Assembly (NCBI RefSeq): GCF_014884995.1
Contig: NZ_JABMII010000015.1
Location: 1-64,000 of the forward strand
Length of the DNA: 64,000 bases
Origin: Spirabiliibacterium pneumoniae
GTDB lineage: Bacteria; Pseudomonadota; Gammaproteobacteria; Enterobacterales; Pasteurellaceae
Reading direction: 5' to 3'
In this document: positions 21,288 through 33,494 of the stretch, one piece after another
Position numbering within the stretch: the first letter of the stretch is position 1
How the letters are laid out: the number at the start of each line of letters is the position of its first letter
Program-made: the position numbers and the translations under genes
The notes under the pieces: generated by a model
Seen by the model: only the letters and a program-made list of their open reading frames with translations
The model's database searches: none
Told to the model about the DNA's origin: nothing

Positions 21288-22613
21288 TTACTGCCCATAA
21301 CCTTTAAGATTTGCTTTCTTCAGCGCAGATTCATATTGTGTCGACATTAAATGACTTTGAACCTGAGCGATGAAATCCATAATTACAACTACCACGATAA
21401 GTAGTGAAGTACCACCGAAATAGAATTGTACATTCCATGCGGAAGTCATGATATAAGGCACTAAACAAACAAAGGTGATATATAACGCACCAATTAAGGT
21501 TAGGCGAGTCATAATTTTATCAATATAGCGTGCTGTTTGTTCACCCGGACGAATCCCCGGAATAAATGCACCTGATCTTTTCAGATTGTCCGCAGTATCT
21601 CTTGGGTTGTATTGCATTGCAGTGTAGAAAAAGCTAAAGAAAATAATTGCGATAGCATAGAGCACTAAATATAGTGGCTCACCTGGACGCAATAATAATG
21701 ACAAATTCGACAACCACTCAATATTGGTTCCATGTCCAAACCACTGTGTAAGCGTGGCTGGGAATAGAATAATACTGGAAGCGAAGATCGCAGGGATAAC
21801 CCCAGCCATATTTACTTTCAGTGGCAGATGCGAACTTTGCGCAGCTAACATGTGACGCCCTTGTTGGCGCTTAGCATAATTAACTACAATTCTTCTTTGT
21901 CCACGTTCTACAAAAACAACGAAATAGGTTACTGCAAATACAACAACCGCAATCAACAACAACACCAGTACATTCATCTGACCTTGACGTGCTTGCTCAA
22001 TGGTATGTCCAATAGCAGCAGGCAAGCCCGCAACGATACCTGCAAAAATTATCAAAGAGATACCATTTCCAATACCACGCTCGGTGATTTGCTCACCTAG
22101 CCACATTAAGAACATGGTTCCTGTTACAAGGCTCACTACTGCAGTAACATAGAATCCAATCCCTAAGTTCGGTACAAGACCTGGGATCATATTAGGCAGG
22201 CCTGTTGAAATACCGATCGCTTGAATCGTCGCTAATACCAACGTTGAATAACGAGTGTATTTGCTGATTTTCCGACGGCCAGACTCGCCTTCTTTTTTAA
22301 GTTCTGCTAACGCTGGATGAACAGCTGTAAGCAACTGGATAATGATTGATGCCGAAATGTACGGCATAATACCGAGCGCAAATACTGATGCTCGGCTCAA
22401 AGCACCACCAGAGAACATGTTGAACATATCAATGATGGTACCTTGTTGTTGATTGATCAATTGAGCTAATACGGCTGCATCAATACCAGGAACCGGAATA
22501 AATGAACCAATGCGAAATACGATCAAAGCCCCGAGAAGGAACCATAATCTTCTTTTGAGTTCACCTGTACCACCTTGGGTACTTCTTGCTTGATAACCTG
22601 GTTGCTTTGCCAT
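21288..22613 (-). CDS. secY: Protein translocase subunit SecY
   Basis: A 441-residue inner-membrane channel with ten predicted helices, the pore of the Sec translocon with SecE and SecG. The opening [29 protein letters not shown] and the motif [25 protein letters not shown] are conserved. It lies between rplO and rpmJ, the standard position. Confidence 0.98.
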   Translation of the reverse strand: MAKQPGYQARSTQGGTGELKRRLWFLLGALIVFRIGSFIPVPGIDAAVLAQLINQQQGTIIDMFNMFSGGALSRASVFALGIMPYISASIIIQLLTAVHPALAELKKEGESGRRKISKYTRYSTLVLATIQAIGISTGLPNMIPGLVPNLGIGFYVTAVVSLVTGTMFLMWLGEQITERGIGNGISLIIFAGIVAGLPAAIGHTIEQARQGQMNVLVLLLIAVVVFAVTYFVVFVERGQRRIVVNYAKRQQGRHMLAAQSSHLPLKVNMAGVIPAIFASSIILFPATLTQWFGHGTNIEWLSNLSLLLRPGEPLYLVLYAIAIIFFSFFYTAMQYNPRDTADNLKRSGAFIPGIRPGEQTARYIDKIMTRLTLIGALYITFVCLVPYIMTSAWNVQFYFGGTSLLIVVVVIMDFIAQVQSHLMSTQYESALKKANLKGYGQ

Positions 22614-22620
22614 TGACTAC

Positions 22621-23055
22621 TTATTCCTCAACTGAACCGCCAGCGGCTTCAATCGCAGCTTTTGCACCTTTAGTAGCACGCAGACCACGAACAACAACCG
22701 CACTTTTCACTTCACCAGCTAAAATCACTTTAACAGATTCGATGTGGTTAGAAATAATATTAGCCGCTTTAAGCGATTCTAATGTTACTTCACCGTCGAC
22801 TTTCGCAAGATCGTCTAAACGAATTTCTGTAGTCACTTGTGCTTTACGTGAGATAAAACCGAATTTCGGTAAACGACGGTATAAAGGCATTTGACCACCT
22901 TCGAAGCCACGACGAACACCACCACCGTTGTTACGAGATTTTTGTCCTTTGTGACCACGACCAGAGGTTTTACCTAAACCAGAACCGATACCACGGCCCA
23001 CACGTTTAGCACTTTGCTTTGATCCTTCAGCCGGAGATAGAGTATTTAAACGCAT
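22621..23055 (-). CDS. rplO: 50S ribosomal protein L15
   Basis: A 144-residue L15 with the glycine-rich N-terminus [25 protein letters not shown]. It is a late-assembly protein of the large subunit, located between rpmD and secY in the spc operon. Confidence 0.98.
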   Translation of the reverse strand: MRLNTLSPAEGSKQSAKRVGRGIGSGLGKTSGRGHKGQKSRNNGGGVRRGFEGGQMPLYRRLPKFGFISRKAQVTTEIRLDDLAKVDGEVTLESLKAANIISNHIESVKVILAGEVKSAVVVRGLRATKGAKAAIEAAGGSVEE

Positions 23056-23059
23056 TCTC

Positions 23060-23239
23060 TTACTCCTCTACTTTAACCATGTATGAAACTTGGTTGATCA
23101 TGCCACGAACTGCAGGAGTATCAATCAACTCCACAGTGTGGTTGATACGGCGAAGACCAAGGCCACGAAGCGTAGCTTTATGTTTCGGCAAACGGCCGAT
23201 TGAGCTACGGGTTTGTGTTACTTTAATAGTTTTTGCCAT
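23060..23239 (-). CDS. rpmD: 50S ribosomal protein L30
   Basis: A 59-residue L30 starting [16 protein letters not shown]. The ATG at 23239 is preferred to one two codons upstream, matching the family. It lies between rpsE and rplO. Confidence 0.97.
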   Translation of the reverse strand: MAKTIKVTQTRSSIGRLPKHKATLRGLGLRRINHTVELIDTPAVRGMINQVSYMVKVEE

Positions 23240-23245
23240 GATCAA

Positions 23246-23746
<501 letters not shown>

Positions 23747-23761
23747 CTAAAATTACCTCTA

Positions 23762-24115
23762 TTAGAACTGTAGACCAGCTTCACGAGCAGCGTCAGCCAA
23801 TGCCTGAACACGGCCATGATATTTAAAACCAGAACGGTCAAAAGACACTTTTTCGATGCCTTTGGCTTTTGCGCGCTCAGCAATTGCTTTACCCACAGCA
23901 GCAGCAGCATCTTTATTTCCGGTATATTTCACTTGCTCACTAATTACTTTCTCAACAGTTGAAGCAGCGGCAAGCACTTCTGAACCGTTAGGTGCAATAA
24001 CCTGCGCATAAATATGGCGAGGGGTACGGTGAACCACTAAACGAGTTGCACCTTGCTCTCTCAACATATGACGCGCGCGGGTTGCACGACGGATACGAGC
24101 CAATTTCTTATCCAT
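23762..24115 (-). CDS. rplR: 50S ribosomal protein L18
   Basis: A 117-residue L18 ([38 protein letters not shown]) that binds 5S rRNA with L5. It follows rplF in the spc operon. Confidence 0.98.
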   Translation of the reverse strand: MDKKLARIRRATRARHMLREQGATRLVVHRTPRHIYAQVIAPNGSEVLAAASTVEKVISEQVKYTGNKDAAAAVGKAIAERAKAKGIEKVSFDRSGFKYHGRVQALADAAREAGLQF

Positions 24116-24127
24116 AGTGTTACCTTA

Positions 24128-24661
24128 TTATTTTTTCTTAGCCTCTTTGGTACGCACAACTTCATCGTCATAACGTACCCCTTTGCCTTTGTAAGGCTCA
24201 GGACGGCGATAAGCACGAATGTCTGCTGCCACTTGACCGATAAGCTGTTTGTCAGCACCACTCAATACAATTTCAGTTTGAGATGGGCACTCAGCTTTGA
24301 TACCTGCTGGCAATGCGTGCTCAACCGGGTGTGAAAAACCTAAGTTCAAAGCAAGCGCGTTGCCTTTTACTTGGGCTCTGTAACCAACACCCACCAATTT
24401 CAACTTCTTAGTGAAGCCTTCAGTAACACCGATAACCATTGCGTTAACAAGAGCTCGTGCTGTACCAGATTGTGCGTTAGCGACTTTACCGTTGTTACGC
24501 GGCGCAAAAGTCAGCGCACCATCTTCTTGTTTAACTTCAACTTCATTGTGAATTTCGCGAGATAGCTCGCCATTCTTTCCTTTTACCGTTAATAGCTGAC
24601 CATTGAGTTTTACCTCAACGCCGGCAGGAATATTAACGGGTGCTTTTGCAACTCGAGACAT
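24128..24661 (-). CDS. rplF: 50S ribosomal protein L6
   Basis: A 177-residue L6 ([21 protein letters not shown]) with the C-terminal signature [18 protein letters not shown]. It lies between rpsH and rplR. Confidence 0.98.
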   Translation of the reverse strand: MSRVAKAPVNIPAGVEVKLNGQLLTVKGKNGELSREIHNEVEVKQEDGALTFAPRNNGKVANAQSGTARALVNAMVIGVTEGFTKKLKLVGVGYRAQVKGNALALNLGFSHPVEHALPAGIKAECPSQTEIVLSGADKQLIGQVAADIRAYRRPEPYKGKGVRYDDEVVRTKEAKKK

Positions 24662-24676
24662 CTTCCTACCTCTCTA

Positions 24677-25069
24677 TTACGCTACGTAGCAGATGATCTC
24701 ACCGCCTAGGCCCGCTTTGCGTGCCGCGCGATCAGTCATCACACCTTGTGATGTAGAAACAACAGCAATACCTAAACCACCCATTACACTTGGTAATTCG
24801 TCTTTGCGTTTATAAATGCGCAGACCAGGGCGACTGATGCGTTGAATACGTTCTACAACAGGTTTGCCTTCAAAATATTTCAATGTAATTTCCAACTCAG
24901 GTTTCACCCCGTCAGAAACTTTAACGCTTTCAATATAGCCTTCTTCTGCAAGCACATTGGCGATTGCCACTTTTAGCTTGGATGAAGGCATGTTGACCGC
25001 GATTTTATTCGCAGCTTGACCGTTACGAATACGAGTCAACATATCTGCGATTGGATCTTGCATGCTCAT
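24677..25069 (-). CDS. rpsH: 30S ribosomal protein S8
   Basis: A 130-residue S8 ([44 protein letters not shown]). S8 binds 16S rRNA. In E. coli it also represses the spc operon at the rplE start; no attempt was made here to prove the target site. Confidence 0.98.
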   Translation of the reverse strand: MSMQDPIADMLTRIRNGQAANKIAVNMPSSKLKVAIANVLAEEGYIESVKVSDGVKPELEITLKYFEGKPVVERIQRISRPGLRIYKRKDELPSVMGGLGIAVVSTSQGVMTDRAARKAGLGGEIICYVA

Positions 25070-25106
25070 GTGTCTTTACTCCCATGATTCCAATTTAAAG
25101 TGGTTA

Positions 25107-25412
25107 TTACCAGCTTGCTTTCTTAAGGCCCGGGATTTCACCGCGCATAGCGGCTTCACGGACTTTAATACGGCTTAAACCGAACTTACGCAATACACCA
25201 TGCGGACGTCCAGTAATACGGCAACGGTTACGCTGACGAGATGGGCTAGAATCGCGTGGTAAAGCTTGTAGCTTCAACACCGCATCCCAACGTTCTTCGT
25301 CAGAAGCATTCACATCAGAGATGATTTTTTTCAACTCTTGACGTTTTGCATAGAATTTTTCAGCTAATTTAGCGCGTTTAAGATCACGCTGTTTCATTGA
25401 TACTTTTGCCAT
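25107..25412 (-). CDS. rpsN: 30S ribosomal protein S14
   Basis: A 101-residue S14 of the long, zinc-free type ([46 protein letters not shown]). It lies between rplE and rpsH. Confidence 0.98.
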   Translation of the reverse strand: MAKVSMKQRDLKRAKLAEKFYAKRQELKKIISDVNASDEERWDAVLKLQALPRDSSPSRQRNRCRITGRPHGVLRKFGLSRIKVREAAMRGEIPGLKKASW

Positions 25413-25423
25413 TGTAACCTGCC

Positions 25424-25963
25424 TTATTTACGGAATGGGAAGTTAAAGGCAGCCAAGAGTGCTTGACCTTCTTCATCTGTTTTCGCGCTGGTTGTGATAG
25501 TAATATCCAAACCACGTACACGATCCACTTTATCATAATCGATTTCAGGGAAGATGATTTGCTCGCGCACACCCATGCTGTAGTTTCCACGACCGTCGAA
25601 TGATTTCGGGCTTAAGCCACGGAAGTCACGCACACGTGGAACAGCAATATGAATCAATCGCTCTAAGAATTCCCACATACGCTCACCGCGTAGGGTCACT
25701 TTACAGCCGATTGGATATCCCTGACGAATCTTAAAGCCTGCAACAGATTTGCGTGCTTTAGTGATTAGAGGTTTTTGACCGCTGATTGCTGCTAGATCTG
25801 CTACCGCATTATCTAACAATTTTTTGTCGGTCAACGCTTCACCCACACCCATGTTCAGGGTAATCTTTTCGACTCGTGGGACTTGCATGACAGATTTGTA
25901 GCCGAATTTATCTTTCAATTCGTTAACTACTTGATCTCTGTAATAATCATGCAGTTTCGCCAT
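25424..25963 (-). CDS. rplE: 50S ribosomal protein L5
   Basis: A 179-residue L5 ([40 protein letters not shown]), a 5S rRNA-binding protein. It follows rplX in the spc operon. Confidence 0.98.
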   Translation of the reverse strand: MAKLHDYYRDQVVNELKDKFGYKSVMQVPRVEKITLNMGVGEALTDKKLLDNAVADLAAISGQKPLITKARKSVAGFKIRQGYPIGCKVTLRGERMWEFLERLIHIAVPRVRDFRGLSPKSFDGRGNYSMGVREQIIFPEIDYDKVDRVRGLDITITTSAKTDEEGQALLAAFNFPFRK

Positions 25964-25977
25964 CGCTATACTCCATA

Positions 25978-26301
25978 TTATTTAATTGTTTCACCAGTAG
26001 ATTTGAAAAACCGCACTTTTTTGCCATCTTCAAATCGGAAACCTACACGGTCAGCTTTGTTAGTTGACGGGTTATAGATTGCAATGTTAGAAACGTCAAT
26101 TGCCGCTTCTTTTTTCACAATACCACCAGCTTTACCTAAAGCTGGAACCGGTTTCTCATGTTTAGAAACCATGTTTAAACCTTCAACAATCACTTTACCG
26201 TTAGGCAATACTTTCGATACTTTACCACGTTTACCTTTGCCCTTTTCAGCGCTTCCGGTAATCATAATTACTTCATCGTTTTGACGGATTTTTGCAGCCA
26301 T
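25978..26301 (-). CDS. rplX: 50S ribosomal protein L24
   Basis: A 107-residue L24 with a KOW motif ([24 protein letters not shown]), an early assembly protein of the large subunit. It lies between rplN and rplE. Confidence 0.98.
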   Translation of the reverse strand: MAAKIRQNDEVIMITGSAEKGKGKRGKVSKVLPNGKVIVEGLNMVSKHEKPVPALGKAGGIVKKEAAIDVSNIAIYNPSTNKADRVGFRFEDGKKVRFFKSTGETIK

Positions 26302-26311
26302 TGTCTTCTCC

Positions 26312-26695
<384 letters not shown>

Positions 26696-26805
26696 TTAAA
26701 ATAAAAAAACACCCTTTCGGGACGAACCTACCCTTATATACAGTAGGGGCTGGAGTTTACCACAAAACCCGCCCGCCTGGCAAGGGCTTTGTGCGTTTAA
26801 AATGA

Positions 26806-26836
26806 AAAGTGCGGTCGAGCAAGCTAACCGCACTTT
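26806..26836 (-). terminator. USS-pair terminator after cassette A
   Basis: Inverted uptake sequences AAAGTGCGGT and ACCGCACTTT frame an 11-base loop, followed by a T-rich stretch on the minus strand. It lies about 30 bases past the stop of the 149-residue gene. Confidence 0.65.
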
Positions 26837-26863
26837 AGAAGATATAAAAAAGATGCAAAAGAA

Positions 26864-27313
26864 CTACACTGTTAGTGAGATATTTCTTTCGATAAAAGAA
26901 CGTTTGACATCTTCGTACCAAGTTTTAATGACTTGGGTCGTTTCAGCCTCAGCGTCAGAACACACAACCAGTGTGCCTCTTGTTGCTGGGATTGTTTTCG
27001 GCTCAATCGCCCAATCCAGAACCCTAATCGGACGACGATAAACTATCCAATCACAATCTGATTTATCATCTTCAACTTTATACATGCCACCAACGATTTG
27101 CACCAACGCAATTAAATTAGCACCGTTACGTATTGCTACTACATCATTAACTTGCATTCTCTCAGAAAAATTAGCAATCTGACTAATACCTTCAGCCCAA
27201 TCACCAATGCCAATAAAACCATTATTCTCTAGAATAAAGGGAATTTTTTTAACAAACTCATGATCCTGCACAGGATGCATTTGCATATGCCAATATGTGG
27301 TATTTTTTGACAT
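26864..27313 (-). CDS. Hypothetical protein, possible EVE/PUA-like domain (cassette A, gene 2)
   Basis: A 149-residue soluble protein with no signal peptide. The run GFIGIGDWAEG...MQVNDVVAIRNG..LIALVQIVGG resembles the beta-barrel of EVE/PUA-like or McrB N-terminal domains, which bind modified nucleic acids; this is a pattern judgement, not a database result. Its start overlaps the stop of the upstream secreted protein by one base (TAATG), so the two are cotranslated. It lies between the S10 and spc operons, lacks uptake sequences and is AT-rich, unlike its neighbours. It could also be an immunity-like partner of the secreted protein. Confidence 0.6.
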   Translation of the reverse strand: MSKNTTYWHMQMHPVQDHEFVKKIPFILENNGFIGIGDWAEGISQIANFSERMQVNDVVAIRNGANLIALVQIVGGMYKVEDDKSDCDWIVYRRPIRVLDWAIEPKTIPATRGTLVVCSDAEAETTQVIKTWYEDVKRSFIERNISLTV

Positions 27314-27954
27314 TAACCCTCCAGTATTTGATCAATAAGCGCACTAATTTTTCTATCACAAACTTTTTTAATTTCTCTTAAATCTTTATTGGATAAATAA
27401 TCTTCATTATCTTTCGCTTGGTAACAGCTAGGAATAAAAAGACTGAGTTGCCTATTTATCAATCCAGCCCGTTTTTCCTTTGAAAGTAAATGATAAAATT
27501 TCATTTGGTGATAGGCGTAATCAGGTAATGCAAGAAACTCACTATATAATTTCATATTCTTATAATCACTTAATGTGTACTTACCTGTTGCTGCGTTCAT
27601 TTTTTCCAGTTCTGGCTTAATCACTTCATCAATAAGTGTTGCAAGTTTAGTCGAACAAGTTTGCTCTTCCAAACCCGATTTAGTCCCCCAATGTACTAGA
27701 GCAGGGGAAATCCATCTATCATCCACATTTTCTTCTTCCCCGCATAACATGCTTCCTCTACTAATATTATTGGGCAGACTATTCTCATCCGCAAGTTTAT
27801 CCAAATAGTCAAGCAAGCCATCTTTATTTATATCTAAATCACGATAGGTATAATCACGTAAATCATCAAGGTGAGTAATTTCTGCGCTCATTACATCAAA
27901 TGCTACTGCTAGCATAGTCATGCCAAAAAGGGCCTTAATTGCTTGTTTTTTCAT
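27313..27954 (-). CDS. Hypothetical exported protein with EF-hand-like motif (cassette A, gene 1)
   Basis: Unrecognised protein of 213 residues from the ATG at 27954. That start is preferred to the one at 27960 because AAGGA is six bases before it and directly abuts the other. A signal peptide (MKKQAIKALFGMTMLAVAFDVMSA) is followed by DINKDGLLDYLD, which has the Asp/Asn spacing of an EF-hand or dockerin calcium loop. Four cysteines in the mature part could form disulfides in the periplasm. It is preceded by the palindrome-plus-hairpin module shared with the 42-43 kb cassette. Function unknown. Confidence 0.6.
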   Translation of the reverse strand: MKKQAIKALFGMTMLAVAFDVMSAEITHLDDLRDYTYRDLDINKDGLLDYLDKLADENSLPNNISRGSMLCGEEENVDDRWISPALVHWGTKSGLEEQTCSTKLATLIDEVIKPELEKMNAATGKYTLSDYKNMKLYSEFLALPDYAYHQMKFYHLLSKEKRAGLINRQLSLFIPSCYQAKDNEDYLSNKDLREIKKVCDRKISALIDQILEG

Positions 27955-27984
27955 CGCCATTCCTTAAATTTTTTACCAGAGAGA

Positions 27985-28029
27985 GTTGTTTACTCTGTAA
28001 AGAGTAAACAACAAGGAGTATACTCCTTG
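27985..28029 (-). promoter_or_regulatory. Palindrome plus hairpin module, copy A
   Basis: On the minus strand an 18-bp perfect palindrome (CAAGGAGTATACTCCTTG, 28012-28029) is followed at once by a 12-bp stem (GTTGTTTACTCT / AGAGTAAACAAC) with a four-base loop, about 30 bases before the start codon of the exported protein. The palindrome contains TATACT, a good -10 box, so it may be an operator on the promoter, with the hairpin at the 5' end of the mRNA. A second copy with compensating arm changes lies at 43535-43577. Confidence 0.65.
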
Positions 28030-28160
28030 AAAATTTTTTGAAATATCAATTATATTAATAGGATAGCGATATTATTAAAGTATTAATAGGATTCAAAAAG
28101 CTTGCCGTAACCGCACTTTTGCCAAGGGGAAGTTGAAGGTAAAAGTGCGGTCAAGGGCAT

Positions 28161-28190
28161 AAAAAAACCGCACTTTAAAAGTGCGGTTTT
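28161..28190 (-). terminator. Terminator after rpsQ (end of S10 operon)
   Basis: Inverted uptake sequences form a 13-bp stem (AAAACCGCACTTT / AAAGTGCGGTTTT) with a one-base gap, followed by seven T on the minus strand. It would stop transcription from the S10 operon before cassette A and the spc operon. Confidence 0.85.
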
Positions 28191-28212
28191 GTGTTACTTG
28201 CGTAGAAAAGGA

Positions 28213-28467
28213 TTAGATAATCGCTTTTTCTACGACACGAACTAAAGTCCAAGATTTGGTTTTAGAAATTGGACGACATTCGCGAATTTCTACCCAATCG
28301 CCTGCTTTAGCTTCGTTGTTTTCATCGTGAACGTGTAGTTTGGTTGTGCGACGGATAAACTTTCCATAAAGTGGATGTTTAACCATGCGCTCAATTGCGA
28401 TAGTGAAAGATTTGTCCATCTTGTCACTGATTACACGACCTTGTACTGAACGAATTTTATCAGTCAT
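28213..28467 (-). CDS. rpsQ: 30S ribosomal protein S17
   Basis: An 84-residue S17 ([33 protein letters not shown]). It is the last gene of the S10 operon and overlaps the stop of rpmC by one base. A strong terminator follows. Confidence 0.98.
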   Translation of the reverse strand: MTDKIRSVQGRVISDKMDKSFTIAIERMVKHPLYGKFIRRTTKLHVHDENNEAKAGDWVEIRECRPISKTKSWTLVRVVEKAII

Positions 28468-28657
28468 TACTCACCCGCCTTTTGTGTTAAGACAGTTTTG
28501 ATTCGTGCGATATTACGGCGCACTTGTTTCAACTGATGGGTTTGTTGAAGCTGACCGGTGGCTGCTTGCATACGCAACTTGAATTGCTCACCTAACAAGT
28601 TAACCAATTCAGCATTCAGCTCTTCAACACTTTTAGTTTGTAGTTCTTGAGCTTTCA

Positions 28658-28658
<1 letters not shown>
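28467..28658 (-). CDS. rpmC: 50S ribosomal protein L29
   Basis: A 63-residue L29 ([31 protein letters not shown]), near the peptide exit tunnel. It overlaps rplP and rpsQ by one base each. Confidence 0.98.
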
Positions 28659-29068
<410 letters not shown>

Positions 29069-29081
29069 TTATTCAATCTCC

Positions 29082-29780
29082 TTATTTACGGCCTTTACGC
29101 GCTTTTTTAGGTTGCGCTTCAGGCTGTTCAGATTGCATAACTGCAGCCATTCCACCAAGAATTTCACCTTTGAAGATCCACACTTTCACGCCGATAACGC
29201 CGTAAGTTGTGTTTGCTTCAGCTGTGTTATAATCGATGTCTGCACGTAATGTATGCAAAGGTACGCGACCTTCACGATACCATTCAGAACGTGCAATTTC
29301 TGCACCACCTAAACGACCGCTTACTTCTACTTTGATGCCTTGAGCACCTAAACGCATTGCGCTTTGTACCGCACGTTTCATAGCGCGACGGAACATGACA
29401 CGGCGTTCTAATTGTGAAGCAATGCTTTCTGCAACTAATTTTGCATCAAGTTCAGGTTTTTTCACTTCTGTGATGTTGATTTGCGCAGGAACACCAGTGA
29501 TTTCTGCTAACTTGTTACGAAGTTTTTCAACATCTTCGCCTTTTTTACCGATAACGATACCCGGACGAGCTGTGTGAATAGTTACACGAATACTCTTAGC
29601 CGGACGCTCGATGTCAATGCGAGAAACAGAGGCATTCGCTAATTCTTTGTTCAAGAATTTACGTACTTTGAAATCGCTTTCAAGGTTGTCGGCGAAATCT
29701 TGTGTATTCGCAAACCAGGTTGATGTCCAAGGTTTAACAATACCGAGGCGAATACCATTAGGATGTACTTTCTGACCCAT
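29082..29780 (-). CDS. rpsC: 30S ribosomal protein S3
   Basis: A 232-residue S3 starting [18 protein letters not shown], with a KH domain ([21 protein letters not shown]). The ATG at 29780 is chosen to match the family; an upstream in-frame ATG at 29807 would add nine residues. Confidence 0.98.
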   Translation of the reverse strand: MGQKVHPNGIRLGIVKPWTSTWFANTQDFADNLESDFKVRKFLNKELANASVSRIDIERPAKSIRVTIHTARPGIVIGKKGEDVEKLRNKLAEITGVPAQINITEVKKPELDAKLVAESIASQLERRVMFRRAMKRAVQSAMRLGAQGIKVEVSGRLGGAEIARSEWYREGRVPLHTLRADIDYNTAEANTTYGVIGVKVWIFKGEILGGMAAVMQSEQPEAQPKKARKGRK

Positions 29781-29790
29781 TGCTATTCTC

Positions 29791-30126
<336 letters not shown>

Positions 30127-30134
30127 TTACTTCC

Positions 30135-30410
<276 letters not shown>

Positions 30411-30431
30411 TTATCCTCTTAATTTAAATAA

Positions 30432-31253
30432 TTATTTACCACGGCGACGTACGATATATTTATCAGTACGTTTGTTGTGGCGTGTTTTCTTACCTTTGGT
30501 TTGAACGCCCCAAGGTGTTACTGGGTGTTTACCAAAGTTGCGACCTTCACCACCACCGTGCGGGTGATCTACCGGGTTCATTGCAGTACCACGAACTGTA
30601 GGGCGAACGCCTCTCCAGCGGTTAGCACCAGCTTTACCTAACACACGAAGCATATGCTCGGAGTTACCAACTTCACCGATAGTTGCATGACATTCAGATA
30701 ACACTTTACGCATTTCGCCTGAACGAAGACGCAATGTGACATAGTTACCTTCACGTGCAATGATTTGTACATAAGCACCCGCAGAACGAGCGATTTGACC
30801 ACCTTTACCAGGTTTTAATTCAACATTATGTACAGTGGTACCAACAGGAATATTGCGCATTGGTAATGAGTTACCAACTTTGATAGGCGCATGTGAGCCT
30901 GCTTGTACTTGATCGCCTGCGCTAAGACCTTTTGGCGCTAAGATATAACGGCGTTCACCGTCTTTATAAAGTACCAATGCGATGTTTGCACTGCGATTTG
31001 GATCATATTCAAGACGCTCAACAGTTCCTGGCACATCTAATTTATTGCGTTTGAAGTCAATAATACGATAGTGTTGTTTGTGACCACCACCGATGTGACG
31101 GGTTGTAATACGTCCAAAATTGTTACGACCACCTGTTTTAGATTTAGTATCCAACAGTGGTGCATAAGGTTTACCCTTATGAAGCTCAGGGTTAACCACT
31201 TTAACTACGTGACGACGACCAGCGGAGGTCGGCTTACATTTAACGATAGCCAT
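30432..31253 (-). CDS. rplB: 50S ribosomal protein L2
   Basis: A 273-residue L2 ([45 protein letters not shown]), required near the peptidyl transferase centre. It lies between rplW and rpsS. Confidence 0.99.
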   Translation of the reverse strand: MAIVKCKPTSAGRRHVVKVVNPELHKGKPYAPLLDTKSKTGGRNNFGRITTRHIGGGHKQHYRIIDFKRNKLDVPGTVERLEYDPNRSANIALVLYKDGERRYILAPKGLSAGDQVQAGSHAPIKVGNSLPMRNIPVGTTVHNVELKPGKGGQIARSAGAYVQIIAREGNYVTLRLRSGEMRKVLSECHATIGEVGNSEHMLRVLGKAGANRWRGVRPTVRGTAMNPVDHPHGGGEGRNFGKHPVTPWGVQTKGKKTRHNKRTDKYIVRRRGK

Positions 31254-31271
31254 TATTTTCTACTCCTCTGA

Positions 31272-31577
31272 TTACTCTGCGGCACCGTCAAGAAAATCTA
31301 ATTCTTGACCTTCTTGTAAAGTGACATATGCTTTTTTCCAGTCACTACGACGACCCATACGAGCACCATGGCGTTTAGTTTTACCTTTAACCACAACGGT
31401 ACGTACAGAGTCCACTTTCACTTCAAACAGTTTTTCAACTGCAGCGGCGATTTCTGCTTTGTTCGCATCTTTCGCTACTTTGAAAACGATAGTGTTTGAC
31501 TGTTCAGCATTGTTAGTAGCCTTTTCAGAGACATGTGGTGCTTTAAGCACTTTTAGCAAACGTTCTTCCAGAATCAT
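31272..31577 (-). CDS. rplW: 50S ribosomal protein L23
   Basis: A 101-residue L23 ([20 protein letters not shown]), docking site for trigger factor and SRP at the exit tunnel. It overlaps rplD by four bases. Confidence 0.98.
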   Translation of the reverse strand: MILEERLLKVLKAPHVSEKATNNAEQSNTIVFKVAKDANKAEIAAAVEKLFEVKVDSVRTVVVKGKTKRHGARMGRRSDWKKAYVTLQEGQELDFLDGAAE

Positions 31578-32179
31578 GCCAACATCTCCTCAATTTGCTT
31601 CACAGCATCAACAGTGATAACGACTTTTTCAAAAGCAATCAAGCTCACTGGATCAATGGTTTGCGCATCACGAACATCTACTTTATAAAGGTTACGTGCT
31701 GCTAAGAATAGATTTTCGTCTAATTCTGCTGTGATGATAAGCACATCTTCTAGTGCCATCTCTTTTAATTTTTGAACTAAAACTTTCGTTTTTGGCGCAT
31801 CAACTTCAAATTTTTCCACCACAACCAAACGGTCTTGACGAACTAATTCAGACAAAATGCTTTTGATCGCACCACGATACATTTTTTTGTTCACTTTTTG
31901 GCTGTGATCTTGTGGCTTAGCCGCAAAAGTCACACCACCAGAACGCCAGATAGGGCTTTTCACGTTACCAGAACGTGCACGACCTGTACCTTTTTGACGC
32001 CATGGTTTTTTACCTGAACCTGCTACTTCAGCACGAGTTTTTTGTGCACGAGTACCTTGGCGAGCACCTGCTGCATAAGCAACAACAACTTGGTGAACCA
32101 ACGCTTCGTTAAACTCACGTCCGAAGGTAGTTTCAGAAACAGTCAATGCACTTTGTGCATCTTTAGTCACTAATTCCAT
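31574..32179 (-). CDS. rplD: 50S ribosomal protein L4
   Basis: A 201-residue L4 ([31 protein letters not shown]). In E. coli it is also the feedback regulator of the S10 operon through the S10 leader, and a matching leader region lies before rpsJ here. Confidence 0.98.
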   Translation of the reverse strand: MELVTKDAQSALTVSETTFGREFNEALVHQVVVAYAAGARQGTRAQKTRAEVAGSGKKPWRQKGTGRARSGNVKSPIWRSGGVTFAAKPQDHSQKVNKKMYRGAIKSILSELVRQDRLVVVEKFEVDAPKTKVLVQKLKEMALEDVLIITAELDENLFLAARNLYKVDVRDAQTIDPVSLIAFEKVVITVDAVKQIEEMLA

Positions 32180-32194
32180 TCCTATCTCCTAGAC

Positions 32195-32830
32195 TTATGC
32201 TTTTGCTTTAACAGCGGGTTTAACAATTAAATCACCACCAGTAGCACCTGGAACAGCACCTTTTACTAATAGCAATTTACGTTCGGTATCGACACGAACC
32301 ACTTCCAGTGATTGAACAGTTACACGCTCATCACCTAAGTGACCGGCCATCTTTTTGCCTTTAAATACACGGCCTGGTGTTTGGTTTTGACCAATTGAAC
32401 CAGGAGCACGGTGAGACAAAGAGTTACCATGTGTTGCGTCTTGAGTACGGAAGTTCCAACGTTTTACAGCACCTGCAAAACCCTTACCTTTAGACGTACC
32501 TGTAACATCAACTTTTTTAACGTCTGCGAAGACATCAACATTAATTTCTTGACCAAGAGTGAATTCTTCATCACCGTTGGTACGGAATTCCCATAAACCG
32601 CGGCCAGCTTCAACACCTGCTTTAACGAAATGACCTGCTTCAGGTTTAGTCACACGCGATGCTTTTTTAGCACCAGTTGTAACTTGGACTGCGCAGTAGC
32701 CATCTGTTTCAAGGGTTTTCACTTGAGTCACACGGTTGGCTTCGATTTCGATTACGGTAACTGGAATAGACACGCCTGCTTCAGTGAAGATGCGGGTCAT
32801 ACCAACTTTACGACCGATTAAACCAATCAT
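32195..32830 (-). CDS. rplC: 50S ribosomal protein L3
   Basis: A 211-residue L3 ([47 protein letters not shown]), including the glutamine-containing loop methylated by PrmB in E. coli. It lies between rpsJ and rplD. Confidence 0.98.
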   Translation of the reverse strand: MIGLIGRKVGMTRIFTEAGVSIPVTVIEIEANRVTQVKTLETDGYCAVQVTTGAKKASRVTKPEAGHFVKAGVEAGRGLWEFRTNGDEEFTLGQEINVDVFADVKKVDVTGTSKGKGFAGAVKRWNFRTQDATHGNSLSHRAPGSIGQNQTPGRVFKGKKMAGHLGDERVTVQSLEVVRVDTERKLLLVKGAVPGATGGDLIVKPAVKAKA

Positions 32831-32845
32831 TGTAATAACCTCTTA

Positions 32846-33341
<496 letters not shown>

Positions 33342-33347
33342 TTGCTC

Positions 33348-33376
33348 ATTCTAGCTGAAATTGATGTCCAATGCAA
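33348..33376 (-). promoter_or_regulatory. S10-operon promoter
   Basis: On the minus strand TTGCAT (33371-33376) and TAGAAT (33348-33353) have a 17-base spacer. The inferred start is near 33341. The strength fits a ribosomal operon promoter. Confidence 0.75.
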
Positions 33377-33450
33377 CCCCTTTGTTAGGTTTAATGTCCG
33401 ACCAGCATTTGGCTGACCGCACTTTATGATTGGCGTCAAGAAACGTGCAT

Positions 33451-33480
33451 AAAAAACCGCACCTTAAAATGCAAAGTGCG
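33451..33480 (-). terminator. Terminator after the AfuA-like gene
   Basis: A stem built from two diverged uptake sequences (CGCACCTT / AAAGTGCG, one mismatch) followed by six T on the minus strand. Confidence 0.65.
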
Positions 33481-33494
33481 ATCAGCCGTGAGAA

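Noticed and set aside
27985-28009. Hairpin of copy A as a simple transcription terminator
   Set aside because: On neither strand is the stem followed by a T run, and it lies on the 5' side of the genes together with a second palindrome.
27985-28012. Hairpin of copy A as an integron attC-like recombination site
   Set aside because: The arms do not carry the GTTRRRY / RYYYAAC core boxes, there is no second site at the other end of the cassette, and no integrase is near.
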